Assembly: GCA_010015745.1 (NCBI GenBank) | Contig: ML978172.1 | Span: 62,001-126,000 of the forward strand | DNA length: 64,000 nt | From: Setomelanomma holmii | Lineage: Eukaryota > Ascomycota > Dothideomycetes > Pleosporales > Phaeosphaeriaceae | Direction of reading: 5' to 3' | Shown: piece after piece, positions 10,364 to 21,774 of the stretch | Position numbering within the stretch: the stretch's first letter is position 1 | Layout of the letters: every line of letters begins with the position of its first letter | The notes under the pieces: generated by a model | The model's input: the letters and a program-made list of their open reading frames with translations, nothing else | What the model was told of the DNA's origin: nothing | The model's database searches: none | Program-made: the position numbers and the translations under genes

Positions 10364-11122
10364 TCACCTCGTCCCAGTATGGTCCGTGAAGTGCCATTCT
10401 AAGAGTACCATGGCATCCAGATCGCTCTCGGGCACGAGAACACCTCGTAGCTCGTTGACCAAATCTCCCATGCGCACTCCTCTCTCGCGCTGTGCCAGGA
10501 TACTGGAGTAGCGCCACGTGAATCCATCTCGATCAATCACACTCTTGTTTGTCCTGTCCCACTCCGCACCCTTGAGACAGCACAGTCTGGCACTTTGGAC
10601 GGGCGATTGCGTGAGATACTCACCGCCCCATGCTTGATCATGTTCAGCATCGCATAGTTCGAGAAGGTCTTTGGCCGTGCATTGCGTGTGTATGCGAATT
10701 TTCATGCCTCCAGCTGCGAGTGAGGCTGCTCCTTCGTTGAACTCGGATGCATGAGTCGATAACCATGGGTGTAGATGTGGTTTGACGCGCTCAAGCAAGT
10801 TCTGGTATGCTCCTTCTCGCCAGTAAAAGTGATCATCTCCGAGAGCCATGAGATTGGCGAGACTGTTCCATTGCTCGTCCTGCTCTTCGATAGCGGCTGC
10901 GAGTGTTCGGACATCGTCGGGGAGGAGTGATTGCTTTCGTCTCATCGGGGACAGGTATCCATGATTGCTGTGATCCGGCAGCGGTCGCTAGCAAGGCGGC
11001 AGATTGTGCCTCAACGTGGCACGCCAGAGATGTGAGACATGGTAGCACTCGGCAACGTCGTCGGCTTCAAGCTTTAACGCGACCTGAATGAGGAGCTCCG
11101 GGATATGCCAGATTTGGTGCAT
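10364..11122 (-). pseudogene. F-box-like protein gene interrupted by one TAG
   Basis: From ATG 11122 the minus-strand frame encodes an N-terminal F-box-like motif (IWHIPELLIQVALKLEADD, then CYHVSHLWRATLRHNLPP). F-box proteins recruit substrates to SCF ubiquitin ligases. The frame meets TAG at 10988-10990, then continues in the same frame for about 207 codons to 10364 (RPLPDHSNHGYLSPMRRKQ ..., HLHPWLSTHASEF, CTAKDLLELCDAEHDQAWGG, NELRGVLVPESDLDAMVLLE). The second part alone could start at ATG 10945 but would lack the F-box. A single stop in an otherwise clean 252-codon frame suggests a recent nonsense mutation, or a sequencing error. The gene is divergent to the MYND gene. Confidence 0.7.
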
Positions 11123-11635
11123 GGACGCGAACAGTGATATGGAACTGAAGACCTTGAAAATACAAAATGACGACCTCGGGAGGTATGAGCTGTGGTTCCT
11201 ACCTTTATGAAGTGCACAGCCCTGAGACCACAGCGGTGTCGCTGAGATCAGCGCGCATACACCAATCCGACAAGGCATGCCTTGATTCGGAAAGGTGGTT
11301 GCTGAGCTTACTACCTTGGCCACTCATCTTGCTGAATTCGGACAGCGATTCAATACGTAACGACCGCGGCTGTGGCTAGTGAGGTCGCTCGTGAAGAACA
11401 CGCGTGTTCAAATACACCGCAGATAGTCGTACGGGCATTGGACATCCTGCGGGGAGGTGCAAGCAACGATTGGAGGATGGCGTCGTGGTATAAGAGGCCG
11501 GTTGCTGGTAGGATGGAAGAAGCTTGAATGCGATTGACCAATCAACGCGCTTGCTGATGATTTTGTCCCACACCACCCTGCATCTTATCTTGAAATATTT
11601 CATCACACCTCCGGTGCAATTGCATCCACAATACA
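11123..11635. other. Divergent intergenic region (F-box / MYND)
   Basis: 513 bp between divergent genes, expected to hold both promoters. No motif stands out. Confidence 0.45.
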
Positions 11636-12571
11636 ATGCAACTGCAACGCCTCGATGACTTCAGACTACATGATCATCCCGATGCTTCCCTCACCTTGGA
11701 TCGCGCCCCGCTTTCCATTGTCGACAACTCAAATTTCACCGAGGCTACAAACACCACAAATCTAACTACCACAATTGGTCTCGCAACTGTTCTCCATAAT
11801 TGGTGCCCCGACGCTCTCGCTGCCTTCATCGACCTAGACGCCTGGTTTTCTTGCACATGGACGCTCTCCATCCAACAAGGCTCACCAGAAGAAACCAACA
11901 TCGAGATCGGCCGCGTCGGCAATCAAATCAGCTTCGGCACTCTCGACAAAGATGGCGACAACTGGACGCTCATGCTGACGTACAACATCGTTCTGGACGG
12001 TGCAGATCGTGGCATGTGGGTGCCGAATACTAAGGAGAGCATGCAAGGCGATGAAGACATTACCGACCCCGAGGAAATAGACCGATTAAGTCGAACTTTC
12101 GCGGAAAATATGGTGTTGGAGAGGAGATGGGAAACGGGGAAGAAACTGCGCCACAGGTTCTACATCGAATATGCGCCTATGGATGTTTGGGGCGATGGCA
12201 TACCGATGAGTCCGCATTGGCTTTACGAGTCTCTCGACCTTTCGAAATGCACTACATGCAACCAGACGGCGAATGACAACGTTTCTTTACAACGCTGCGG
12301 AAGATGCGGAACTGCGACATATTGCTCATCCCCTTGCCAGCGCAAGGATTGGGCAGTTCACAAGCATATCTGCAGCTTGAGCCTTGAAGATCGTGGGCAG
12401 ATGCTTGCGATTACTGAAAAAGGCGGATTGATCAACTGGGATCCGGAAAGGACGTTCGCATTGGAAGGCAGTGTCGAAGAGTCGAAGAATCCAAATTTTG
12501 CGGAGCCGCAGTTGAAGCGCTGCAGGGCTGTTGGCCACTTCGTAGCAAATGACGAGAACCAGGACGGCTAA
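11636..12571 (+). CDS. MYND-type zinc finger protein
   Basis: A 311-residue single-exon protein starting at ATG 11636. The C-terminal third contains a MYND zinc finger, a protein-protein interaction module that binds two zinc ions. It has the expected Cys/His spacing: CTTCNQTANDN, then CGRCGTATYC, SSPCQRKDW, and HKHIC (residues about 202-247). The N-terminal ~200 residues have no domain I recognise; the first 60 are rich in Asn and Thr. Many fungi carry MYND proteins of unknown role. No sign of decay. Confidence 0.85.
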   Translation: MQLQRLDDFRLHDHPDASLTLDRAPLSIVDNSNFTEATNTTNLTTTIGLATVLHNWCPDALAAFIDLDAWFSCTWTLSIQQGSPEETNIEIGRVGNQISFGTLDKDGDNWTLMLTYNIVLDGADRGMWVPNTKESMQGDEDITDPEEIDRLSRTFAENMVLERRWETGKKLRHRFYIEYAPMDVWGDGIPMSPHWLYESLDLSKCTTCNQTANDNVSLQRCGRCGTATYCSSPCQRKDWAVHKHICSLSLEDRGQMLAITEKGGLINWDPERTFALEGSVEESKNPNFAEPQLKRCRAVGHFVANDENQDG

Positions 12572-15500
12572 AGAATACAGCTCGCCAGATTCTACGGTTC
12601 TTCGTGTGCAAAATGATCGACTCCTGACTTATGGGGCTACAAAATCACATATGGACACCTGCTCAATTGATACAATGCCCAGAATTGGGGCGGGGACGGC
12701 GACGGCGACAGAACCATAATAAGAGTGTGGCCTACCATCGACGACACCTTTCTGGGATAATTGCTCTGTATCGAAGTATTCTTGTGCCTAATGTTGAACG
12801 ATCAGGAAGTATGATTCTCCATGGTTTGAGCAAATCTCAATTGTGAGGACGTTGTCAGAGCGTGCGTTGAGGCAGGAGCGAAATGCATGAAAGCAGGTTC
12901 GTTAGTTAAGACAACTGTTCATGCTGCGCGGCGAGGATGAATGCAATAGAAACCGCAACTCTTGTAAGAAAGAGAATAGAATCTAATCTGATGAGGGAAG
13001 TAATAGGCCAGTACAACAAGATCGTTTTGCAAAGATCATTCGACACCATGAATAATGAAGCAATGTGCTCTCCGATGTCGAGTGTAATTCATACCTAACT
13101 TCAAGTATATGAAAGACTGATCTGCAAGACAAGTCATGACCTTTAATACTCCAGAGACGTACCTTATAAGTGGACCCTCGACCCTCAGCCCGCATGACGC
13201 ACGTCAGCCCGCTTCACCGATCAACCATGTCCACTCGAGCACGTGAGCTGCATACTCAGCCGCTTCTACAAGAAATCGCCCCCAAATCTGTCGTGCTGCT
13301 AGGATCCACAGCTCCACTTCTCCACGTGCGATGTATCGTAGATAATGCGTCTGGCGGGAGAGGCTGCCACGTTGTTGTGAGGGCGGTACCTGCATCTTCT
13401 ACGAGTCAGCGATGAGACTCGCCGTTTCGCCTCGTGGTGACCATATTGCAATTGCCGAAAGGTGGGCTTCTGCTCCGAGGGTTGCGCATGTGTCTAGAGC
13501 GGGATCAATCGTCGTAATAGCTGCTCGAGGTAGAAATGACAGCGCAGGCAGAACTGCGGTTACTCAACGTCCAACGAGGAATATCCCTGCATCGACTTGC
13601 ATATGTACTTGAAGGCTGCGAGCCTCCCAATTGGCTTGTAGACTCGACTTATATGCATTTTCCGATTTGCGAACTGATTAGACAATATATATTCGTCAAT
13701 GCCCCGGAGGTCGCCGTGGTCATAAATTATCCTGTGAACATCCAGCTCCTCGGTGTCAGGTGTCAAAGTCCGGGGTAAACGGGGGTAAGCGATTGGACAT
13801 AAGCTCTCGTGTCAGATGGCGAATGCTCAAGACTCGGACCGGGTGCTTGTCGCATGATTGTACGTTCCAGATATGTGTACACAAGCACATGTGTGTGATT
13901 TGGAGACGTGGCAGTCCTGGACCGTCATGCTGCGAACCACGCCGCGGGAAGCGCACGGTTGGGGAAGTGCAAACTACACGATACTGCACATGATAGTTGA
14001 TCAAGAGGATGGTGGCTGCCGGCTGATGATACAACGGTGGTCCCGAGGAACGAGATGCCTGGTCCAGTACTTGCTTGTCACTGCTCTGTCCATGGACGAT
14101 CTCGGTCTGGAGATGCAGCAACTCATGCTGCGGATGGCTGCAACAATGACTGCCTTTGTTAGAAAACCTGTTCATCTAGAGTGATTCCCTGTCCTGGATT
14201 ATGCGCATCTCCAGCTTCGAAACGTCAGGGTCCAATCGCTGGTCCATTATCAGATCGTGATGCGATATAGAGCAGCATGTTAAAGGTGGCCGCAGAGACA
14301 GTCGCTCCGCCAAAGCAAGCCCGCATATGGCTTTACCCGAGTGACATGCAGGATTACGCCCGGCACGCAATTCTGGGTCAGTGTGAGACGGATGCGGCGT
14401 AGAGGTCGCTGATCCGTACGAAAATACTTGCAAGCCTTTGCCTCCCAAAAGGACCATAGTTGTCATCCACCCCAAGTACGGCGACTACACTCTCCAGACG
14501 TGTAGAATGCAGTCCATGTCAAGCCACCACCCACCCCCTCTGCCCGCGGCCACCGCCTCCCCCACCCACCATCCCCTGATCGGTATGAACATAGTTGCAA
14601 TCCTTCGCCTAGAAATAGGCTAAACGAACTGAAATGCGGAGGTGCACACACACAAAACAGCGTCCTTTTCCAGCAGAGTGGTCAGTGTTTCGTGTTTCGT
14701 GTCCATAGGCTCCAAGGACCATGTTTGAGGTGCATTTTGCATACGATGGCGGCGTTGTGATCCACAGGAGGCGTGAACGAAGACGGTGTTGATGTGCAAC
14801 CGAGGAACCGCGATCATCGCTTTCGCACGTGCGGTACCCTCAATTCTGGATCCAGCAATGCTTTCTAATCCCCGCCAACACAGCAAAGATCCGTGAATCC
14901 GCTTCGTATCGGATCAAAATCCGCGTCATCGGGCCCACACTTCAGTCCCGAGAATGTTTTAAACTCTTTGGATCCTTGGATGACAGCAAGCGTCAAAGCC
15001 GCGTGCACTTGCCGTTCGGTCCGACTGCCATCGCACTCGCTTTGGGACAGCTACCGTTTCCCCTCCTTTCTTAGCGTGCGTTTGTTGAAGGTTTGGTACC
15101 CAATTGCGGGCGCCGGGTCTGAAGTGCGTAGGACGACTGATGATGCGAGAAGCTGATCGCTGCTGGTGAGAAGGGTAGATGGGTGATGGTTGGGTGAATT
15201 GGAATGGTGTTTGTTTTAGGTACTGCAACTGCCGCGGTAGTTGCGATGGAGTGGAAGGTGCGAACCATCGCGTGCGGGGTGCAGCATCCTAAAGCGGACG
15301 GACACCGAAGGCTGCAGTGAGTCGCTGAGAATTGAAGGAATAGGGAATCGGGAGAATGTTGGTAACCATGGCAGGGATGAATTATGTTCATAGAAGTTGA
15401 GAAAGTATGGAAAGCTAGCAGATTGTGAGATATGAGATCTTTTGGCGTTCCAGTCGGGGCCGCATCTCACCTTACATGGCATCCGGGAATAGCTGGTGAT

Positions 15501-15872
15501 GAGGAAAACACATTGTACCGATATGCCTTAAAAGCGGTCTAGATAGATGAGCGAACAGCGCCCACGAGTAACAAGAGAATTGCGACCAGCAATGGGAGAG
15601 CGAGTTCTTCGAGGGCGCGCCAGCAGATGGTACCGTTGATCAACACCGAGCCCCGAGAGCGAACCCAAAAGAAAGTGTCGAAGGGAAGAGAGGTCCTGGG
15701 GCTAACCCGGAAGCGAAGTTAAACTGACAGTACGTGCTAGTGGTATCGCATGTTCTTCCTCTGCCGCCTATGGCCAGGGCGGTGGGGACCGGACCGTGTG
15801 GTTGGCGGTTGGTAGATAGGTATCTCTCCGTTCTTCACTGCATGCGCAACAACAACCAATTCTTCCAACTCC
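12572..15872. other. 3.3-kb region without a recognisable gene
   Basis: Only short overlapping frames (under about 140 codons) on both strands, none with a domain or coherent splice structure. CT-rich and CA-rich patches occur at 14520-14660. It contains the 3' side of the MYND gene and, near 15700-15870, the 3' flank of Ras1. I cannot rule out a lineage-specific or non-coding gene. Confidence 0.4.
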
Positions 15873-16661
15873 TTACATTACTACACACCCGCAGCAGCCC
15901 TTCTTCTCTGAGTTATCCTCGACACCCATCTTTTGGATGCCATTCGAACCGTGGCCTCCTGACGGAGCGCCTGTGTATGATGACATCTCCTTGTTATATC
16001 TGCGGATCTCGCGTACGATATCGTAGAAGGCGTTGTCGACATTAATGCGTGATTTCGCCGATGTCTCGATGAATTTGCAGCCAAAGTTCTTGGCCAGGTT
16101 TTGGCCCTCTGCAAGGGGAGTTAGCATACCAGTGCCGTGGAGCGGGATGAGACATTGACGCACCTGCTGTCGACACCTGCCTCTCGCCTTCGAGATCGCA
16201 CTTGTTGCCCACGACGATCATGGGGAAGTAGTCCTTGTCCTTGACCCTCAGGATTTGTTGCTGGAAGGTCATAATCTCCTCGAAGCTCTGTCGGTCGGTT
16301 ATCGAGTAGACGAGCAGGAACCCCTCGCCTGTGCGCATGTACTGCTCTCGCATTGCCGAGTACTCCTCCTGGCCAGCTGTGTCGAGCACATCGAGCAGCG
16401 CAACCTCGTCGTCAATGACGCACTGCTTGCGGTACGAGTCTACCGGCTGTTAGTTCTGCTCATCGCGTTCTACTTGCTGTGCTACTCACCCTCAATAGTT
16501 GGGTCGTACTCGTCTACGAAGTGGCTCTGAATCAGCTGGATGGTCAAGCATGACTTTCCCACGCCGCCACCGCCGACTACCACCAGCTTATACTCTCGAA
16601 GGAACTGCACGGGTTAGCACTGTTGGGGCGCAGATGGGACCGATCTCACCTTTGATGCCAT
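15873..16661 (-). CDS. ras1: Ras-type small GTPase (Ras1)
   Basis: Small GTPase of the classical Ras family, a membrane-anchored switch controlling cAMP and MAPK signalling, morphogenesis and growth. Exons on the minus strand are 16650-16661, 16490-16604, 16164-16439 and 15873-16108. The introns are 45, 50 and 55 bp, all GT-AG and in phase, giving 212 residues. Motifs are the P-loop GGGGVGKS (residues 15-22), effector region YDPTIED, DTAGQEEYSAM, NKCDL and ETSAK. The tail ends KKGCCGCVVM, a CAAX farnesylation signal with adjacent Cys for palmitoylation. The start codon is supported by the short MASK exon spliced to FLREYKLVVVG, as is usual for fungal Ras1. Intact. Confidence 0.96.
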
Positions 16662-18034
16662 TGTGGGTATGTGTGTGTGTGAACAGCGATTTATGCTGCT
16701 AGCTCTCTGCGATGCGAACGTGCTGCTAGAGACGGACGCAAGCCCTGGGGAACTATGGAGAAGCGGGAGGGCGAAGGCGCTCGAGCAGGGCGGCTATCAA
16801 GGGAGGCAAGTCCGCAGCGAAAGGGGCGCTTTGATGAGAAGGCGCAATTGGAGTGGCCGTGATGGAGGTGGGCAGGGCAGGGCAGCAGCGGTGGAGGTAA
16901 CGAGCAGCACTGGCAGGGAGGTGTCGAGATAGAGAGGAGACGGCAGAAGGTCAATGTTCGGCAGCAAAAACGACGGTAGCTTGTACTTGTCTAGGGCCCT
17001 GGAAGGCTAACGTGAACTCTGATTCGGCCCACTCGCTCCGTTTAGCGCCTGTGCAGGATGCGCCCACTGCGTCGACAACGAGAAAGGATCCCCGCCGTTC
17101 TGACCGCATTCTCTCGCGCAGCGCATCCTGGCAGGAGCACGCCCAGCGAACTGCAGCGCTGGAGGGCCTGGCGTCTGCAGCACTGCTAGTGAGCAAGACG
17201 CCCTAAGAGGCACCGCAGTCCCCCGCCACTGCAGACTGCATCTGTCGCCTTCCCGCCCGCGAGATGCCATCCCATGCAGCGCGCGAGGCTTCTTCACGCT
17301 TGCTGGCTTGGGGCGCCCGCGGTTAAAGCGGCGCTCGCTCGCATGGTCATGGTCCTCCGCACCGCTCTCCGCGATCACAGCGCCATGTGGCACGGTCTGC
17401 GACGCTGTCTAAGGCCGTGGCCCTTCCGCAAACCACAGTGCGAGCCATGACGGGGGCCGCCCGCAAGGACGTGTCGCGCTCGCGTTGGGCGCGCTGCAGC
17501 AGCGTGCAGTCGCATTTTGCATTTTCAATATTGCCAACTGTGGCCAGCCCGCACATGTGATATTTGCCTCATGCGAGCGCCAGATGCATCACGGCGGATA
17601 CTTCACGCTGCGTCGCACAGGCGGAGTCGGGACGAGGACGTCGCCTCGCGCGCACATTGGATGCCACGAATGCCACGAGAGCCACACGCACGCGAGTCCC
17701 CAAAAAAGCACCCGCGACTGCCCGCACTGACAGTGCGCAATTGGAAACCTCAGAAAATAACACCGGCGCATATCGCACGACTATCGCTCTATCGGCGTCG
17801 TTATCAGGGTCTGATATTGCCCGACCCGCTTAGCCTGGTGGGACACGGCAGGAAGGGAAGATTCTACAGAGCTTCGAGAAGCATGTCGGCTGACACGTAT
17901 TCTAGGGCCCTCTGGCACCTCCCTACCAGCCTATTTCACGACACGCCTTCCCCTGAACTGCACCTCGTACAAACTCAATAATTACACTCAATCGCATCCT
18001 ACACTCCATCACAACCCCACTCAGCTCGCTCTCG
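16662..18034. other. Ras1 upstream region and intergenic DNA
   Basis: About 1.4 kb, GC-rich, with overlapping open frames on both strands that look like a by-product of composition. It includes the Ras1 promoter and leader and the 3' side of the MoCF-domain gene. No recognisable domain. Confidence 0.4.
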
Positions 18035-19186
18035 CTACGAGTCTTTGTCAGATGTGTCTGCGTCGTCCTCCCCTTCGACAGCTACGCGCCGCCCCTGGAC
18101 AGCCGCTTCCACCTCTGGAACCAAACTCTCCATGAAGTCACGGTCACGGCCAACGAGCGTCACTGTGTTGTGATCCTTGCCCCACCTGGGATAGCTGCCC
18201 ACCTTGACGCCCTTTGGCTCTGCCTTTGCTGCCAGCTCTGTCAGATAGCCAGCAACGGCACTCTCAGCCATTGGTGTTGAGATGAGGATGCGAGCCACGC
18301 CCTTGCCTTCTGGATCTGTCAGTCGCGGTAGAATGCGGGGCTTGAGACCGTCTATCATGGCCTCAAACAGCCTCGGCACGCCTGGCAAGACGTGAATGTT
18401 TCCATTTACGACACTGACAGGCACCCACAGATCCTCCTTGACGAAAATGACCTGGTCCTCATCGGGCACCTTGTCATCAATGGGTAACTCAACCATGCGC
18501 TTCTTTGCAGTGAGCGCTGCAGATGGCACGTCCCAAGAAAAGTCTGGCTGTGACTTGTGCGGCTTCGACAACCGCTTCATGCGATCGTAGGCAGCATCAT
18601 GCAGCATCAATTGCAAGCCAAACGCCTTGGCAATGGACTGGTAGGTGATATCGTCGTGTCTAAAAGCGGCCAATATGTCAGTGGCGTCAGGTGTAGCGAG
18701 ATGGCGATGTCTCACGTAGGGCCGATACCCCCTGAAGTGACCACCATATCGTAGTTCTTCGACATGCGTCGAACTGCCTCGACGATTTCACCCTCATCAT
18801 CAGCAATAACCTCCACTCGACGCAGATTAATGCCCAAGGAGAAGCAGAATTTAGCGAAGTATGCCTATAGTTATCAATTGTGGTGCAGCCTCGTGCAGGA
18901 GCATGCAGCTTACCGAGTTCGTGTCGACTGTCTGTCACAGAGTAAGTCAGCACCAATGCAGCGGGTTCGCACGAGTCGAGACAACCTGACTCACCTTCCC
19001 TCCCAAGACCTCGTCTCCTATTATCAAGCATGCCGCAGTGTGGATGAGCCCCTTCTGCTGTGTCGTGGTCGCACCTGCCATGACTGATGACGTTATGGAT
19101 GGACGGAAGTTTGCCGCAGATGCGTGGGCGAAGTTGGGCACAGGACGTGACAGATGCCTAGCAACCTGACTGATTCTGCTAAACAT
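18035..19186 (-). CDS. MoCF/CinA-type molybdopterin-binding domain protein, probably mitochondrial
   Basis: A 327-residue protein with a molybdopterin-binding (MoCF biosynthesis) fold, as in CinA and in the N-terminal part of FAD synthetases. Minus-strand exons are 18995-19186, 18914-18931, 18716-18864 and 18035-18659, with in-phase GT-AG introns. The second exon is only 18 nt (codons for TVDTNS). Motifs are LIIGDEVLGGK, TVDTNSAYFAK, MVVTSGGIGPTHDD and VLPGVPRLFEAM. The N-terminus MFSRISQVARHLSRP looks like a mitochondrial presequence. The activity of fungal single-domain members is not established; a role in nucleotide hydrolysis is possible from the fold. The C-terminus is acidic. Confidence 0.88.
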
Positions 19187-19434
19187 GGAATATGCACGGG
19201 CAATAGGGTCTCCAATGCACGCGTAAAATTTATTCTGGCTCTGGAAAGGTTCCAGAAAGAAAGACAGCCATGAATGTGTGATGCGTCGTCCTACTCCACT
19301 AGTGTCAGATTCGGAGCCCCTCCGTCCCGCTATCGTTCATCGCACCTTCCTCAGCCCTACGCCAGCCGTCACGCGAAACGATTTCGCAAACCTTAGCAAC
19401 TCTCTCCGCTACACACAAACATAGGTCGCACGAT
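19187..19434. promoter_or_regulatory. Shared divergent promoter region (MoCF gene / GMF)
   Basis: 248 bp separate two divergent, intact genes, so both promoters must lie here. A GAA/TTC-rich stretch near 19240-19265 (GAAAGGTTCCAGAAAGAAAG) loosely resembles a heat-shock element, but its spacing is not canonical. Confidence 0.45.
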
Positions 19435-20060
19435 ATGGTTAGTTCCACGCACACGTTATCTCCACATACCCGACTAACGCTCTCAACCAGTCGTCCGAGG
19501 CGCGTCTCTACACCTTCTCAGACGAGACGAAGCAGAAGCTGCGCAAGTTTCGGCTGGGCACCTCACGCGCCAAAGACCCCCAGGCAATCATCTGTACGCA
19601 ACCGTGAATTCTCGTAGCCATGCCTTCCCCGAGCCTGCCGCGGGCGCCCACCTTCCAAACGAGGCTGATGCCCCCCTGCGCCAGACGAAATCGATAAGAA
19701 GACACTCGAGATACGGCCAGTCGACGACGATGTCTACTCAGACGTGCCAAGCATTGCAGACGAGCTCCCAGATCACGCGCCGAGATTCGTATTGCTGAGC
19801 TATCCGTTGACACTGGTGCGGTACCATACACATGGGGCTAGACAACGGGTGTACTCACAACGGGGCAGGACTCTGGACGGCTCTCGGTACCATACGTCAT
19901 GCTGTACTACCTTCCAATCACGTGTAACAGCGAGGTCAAGATGCTGTACGCCGGCGCGAAAGAGCTGATGCGAAACACCTCGGAAGTGAATCGGATCATC
20001 GAGATTGACAGTCCCGAAGATCTCGAGGAGATCGAAGAGAAGCTAAAGGAGCACGCGTGA
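19435..20060 (+). CDS. gmf1: Glia maturation factor homologue (ADF/cofilin family)
   Basis: GMF is an ADF-homology protein that binds Arp2/3 complex and promotes debranching of actin filaments. Exons are 19435-19437, 19491-19593, 19685-19815 and 19869-20060, giving 142 residues, close to the family's usual ~140. The first exon is just the ATG; intron 1 has a clear branch site (CTAAC) and ends CAACCAG. The protein begins SSEARLYTFSDETKQKLRKF and contains FVLLSYPLTL, VPYVMLYYLPITC, MLYAGAKELMRNTSEVNRI and a C-terminal EDLEEIEEKLKEHA. Intact. The symbol follows the fission yeast orthologue. Confidence 0.93.
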
Positions 20061-21059
20061 TAAAGTTAAAGTTTATCGTGATAGAAGCAATATGATGGAC
20101 CCAGACGGCCGCTCGGCCGACGTTGGCGACCTATCCACAGGACGTTGCAATTCGCTAGAGTCCGCAGAGCCACGTCCTTACGACTATGCTCACAAGTCGG
20201 CACCATGTTGTCTAGTGCCAGACAGGTGCTCAAGATACAATCGAACCATTCCAAGCCGCCATCTTCTACTCGACCACTACTTCCGCGCTACGCTTCCGCT
20301 TGCTGCCGTTAGATCAAGATATGTGTTTCAGCTATATGGCTGATACACAGACACATCCCAGCACAAGATCATTTACTAATCTCAGAGTCAGGGATCAAGG
20401 ATCGGCGAACGCGCCACATTCAGCAGACTCCATCCGACCCACATAACACGTCAAGAATATCGCTCAACTCCATCAGCGACCATCATCTCAAAGTGACTTT
20501 TCACTCAGCACACCTTCCACATCGAGCAAGACAACGTGGGCGTCGGCGACTCCATCATGAGGCGACTTCAGGGTTCGGTTCGCTCACCGTCGCTAGTGTC
20601 CTCGAATGATCTATAACCGACCAATCAGCGAAATTGTCTCTCCCACACGTGTGATACGTGTGGGTTATCATCTTGCAAACTTCCTTTTGGGCATAGCGAC
20701 GGCCAACGTTCATTTTTGCAGGTCTTTAGCGTCTGGACTGTGCGCTGCAGTGCTGCTTTTACACTCTGAGCCTTGATCTTGTGGGCTGAGCTTATTCGAA
20801 CGTGGGTGACGACGACTTACGCCGAGGTTCAACTGTCGCAGACTCCCGGTGTCAATATCTGCACATAAGGGAGCAGCCAAGTCTAAGAAGCAGGTGCATC
20901 ATATAATGCTTGGACCTGTTGTTGCACACTGACTTCTCCAAAACACATCCCAGGCATGAATGACTGTCCTGCACTTATCCGTTCTAACCATTCACACAAA
21001 CACAAACGCCAAATCCACGACCGATTGACGCTGAAAGATCAAATAAGTACGATCAGAAA
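20061..21059. other. Intergenic 3' of GMF
   Basis: No supported gene. A 9-bp inverted repeat (CCCACACGT / ACGTGTGGG) lies at 20642-20664. It overlaps a CACGTG-like core and could be a binding site for a bHLH-type factor or a chance hairpin. Confidence 0.4.
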
Positions 21060-21100
21060 AATGGATACAGAAAGATTTGAACTCGCATCTCTTCCACGCG
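21060..21100 (-). repeat. Degenerate tRNA-like 3' fragment
   Basis: GGATACAGAAAGATTTGAAC followed by TCGCATCTCTTCCACGCG is a diverged copy of the T-arm/3' end seen at 21597 onward. It has substitutions in the B box and no matching 5' half that I can see. It supports a repeat family rather than a single tRNA gene. Confidence 0.4.
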
Positions 21101-21596
21101 CTTCACTCCTCGGAAAACGTTCATGGGGTTTCAGCTTGGACGTCTCAGGGTGCCAGACCAGCTCACGGCGCAGGCAGATCTCGACCCAGCAAAGCTGGCT
21201 TTCCTTTTCTGGCCCCGTGTTGAGATGCCCTAGGATTAGAGAGACTCAGGGTAGGAAATGGAACGTGCGGGCGTCGTACTCTTGGACTATTTACCTGTCA
21301 AATGTATGATGTGGCACTGAATTGCCGTGGACATGTACAGTCCACACTAACGAGATCGGGAAAATGGAGATGAAGTGTACTCGGGGATCATTCGTTTGTC
21401 GTACAGCAAGTTCTGGCAGATGCATGGCAGCAATGTGCAGTCGATATTGTTCTTCGCATGCAATCGCACAGGAGACAAGTCACAGCCATGACATCTCGAC
21501 ATGCGCTCGTCCGTCTCAGCCATGCACGCAAAGACAAACACAGACACCTCACGGCCAGTCCACGCAGGGGCATTGATCACCAAGACCAAAATTACT

Positions 21597-21774
21597 GGAT
21601 ACAGCGAGATTCGAACCCGCATCTCTTCCCCACACGTCCGTCGCCAACCGTTTGACCAACATATCCTTCCAAACTGGACATATAAGCACACGAGATTAGC
21701 GGCGCTCAGTCGCGGCAGGTAACTGCCCAGGCAACGGACGTGGGAGCGTCCTACCATTAAACTATGTACCCGCA
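21597..21774 (-). tRNA. tRNA-like sequence with split A and B boxes (copy 2)
   Basis: Minus strand: GGGTACATAGTTTAATGG at the 5' end gives an acceptor strand plus D-arm (A box). GCGGGTTCGAATCTCGC near the 3' end gives the T-arm (B box), followed by TGTATCC, which pairs with GGGTACA. The interior can form a long hairpin between CCCACGTCCGTTGCC and GGCGACGGACGTGTGGG. About 120 nt separate the boxes. An alternative ~70-nt tRNA-like unit starts at GGATATGTTGG, but its D and anticodon arms fold poorly. Most likely a tRNA-derived repeat or an intron-bearing tRNA pseudogene. Confidence 0.4.

Noticed and set aside
15640..15730. Possible 5S rRNA
   Set aside because: GGGGCTAACCCGGAAGCGAAG is superficially similar, but the conserved 5S internal control region is absent.
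17007..17981. Several frames of 80-150 codons upstream of Ras1
   Set aside because: High GC suppresses stops in all frames here; none contains a recognisable domain.
20642..20664. Palindrome read as a rho-independent-type terminator
   Set aside because: The organism is eukaryotic and no T-run follows; kept only as a possible binding site.
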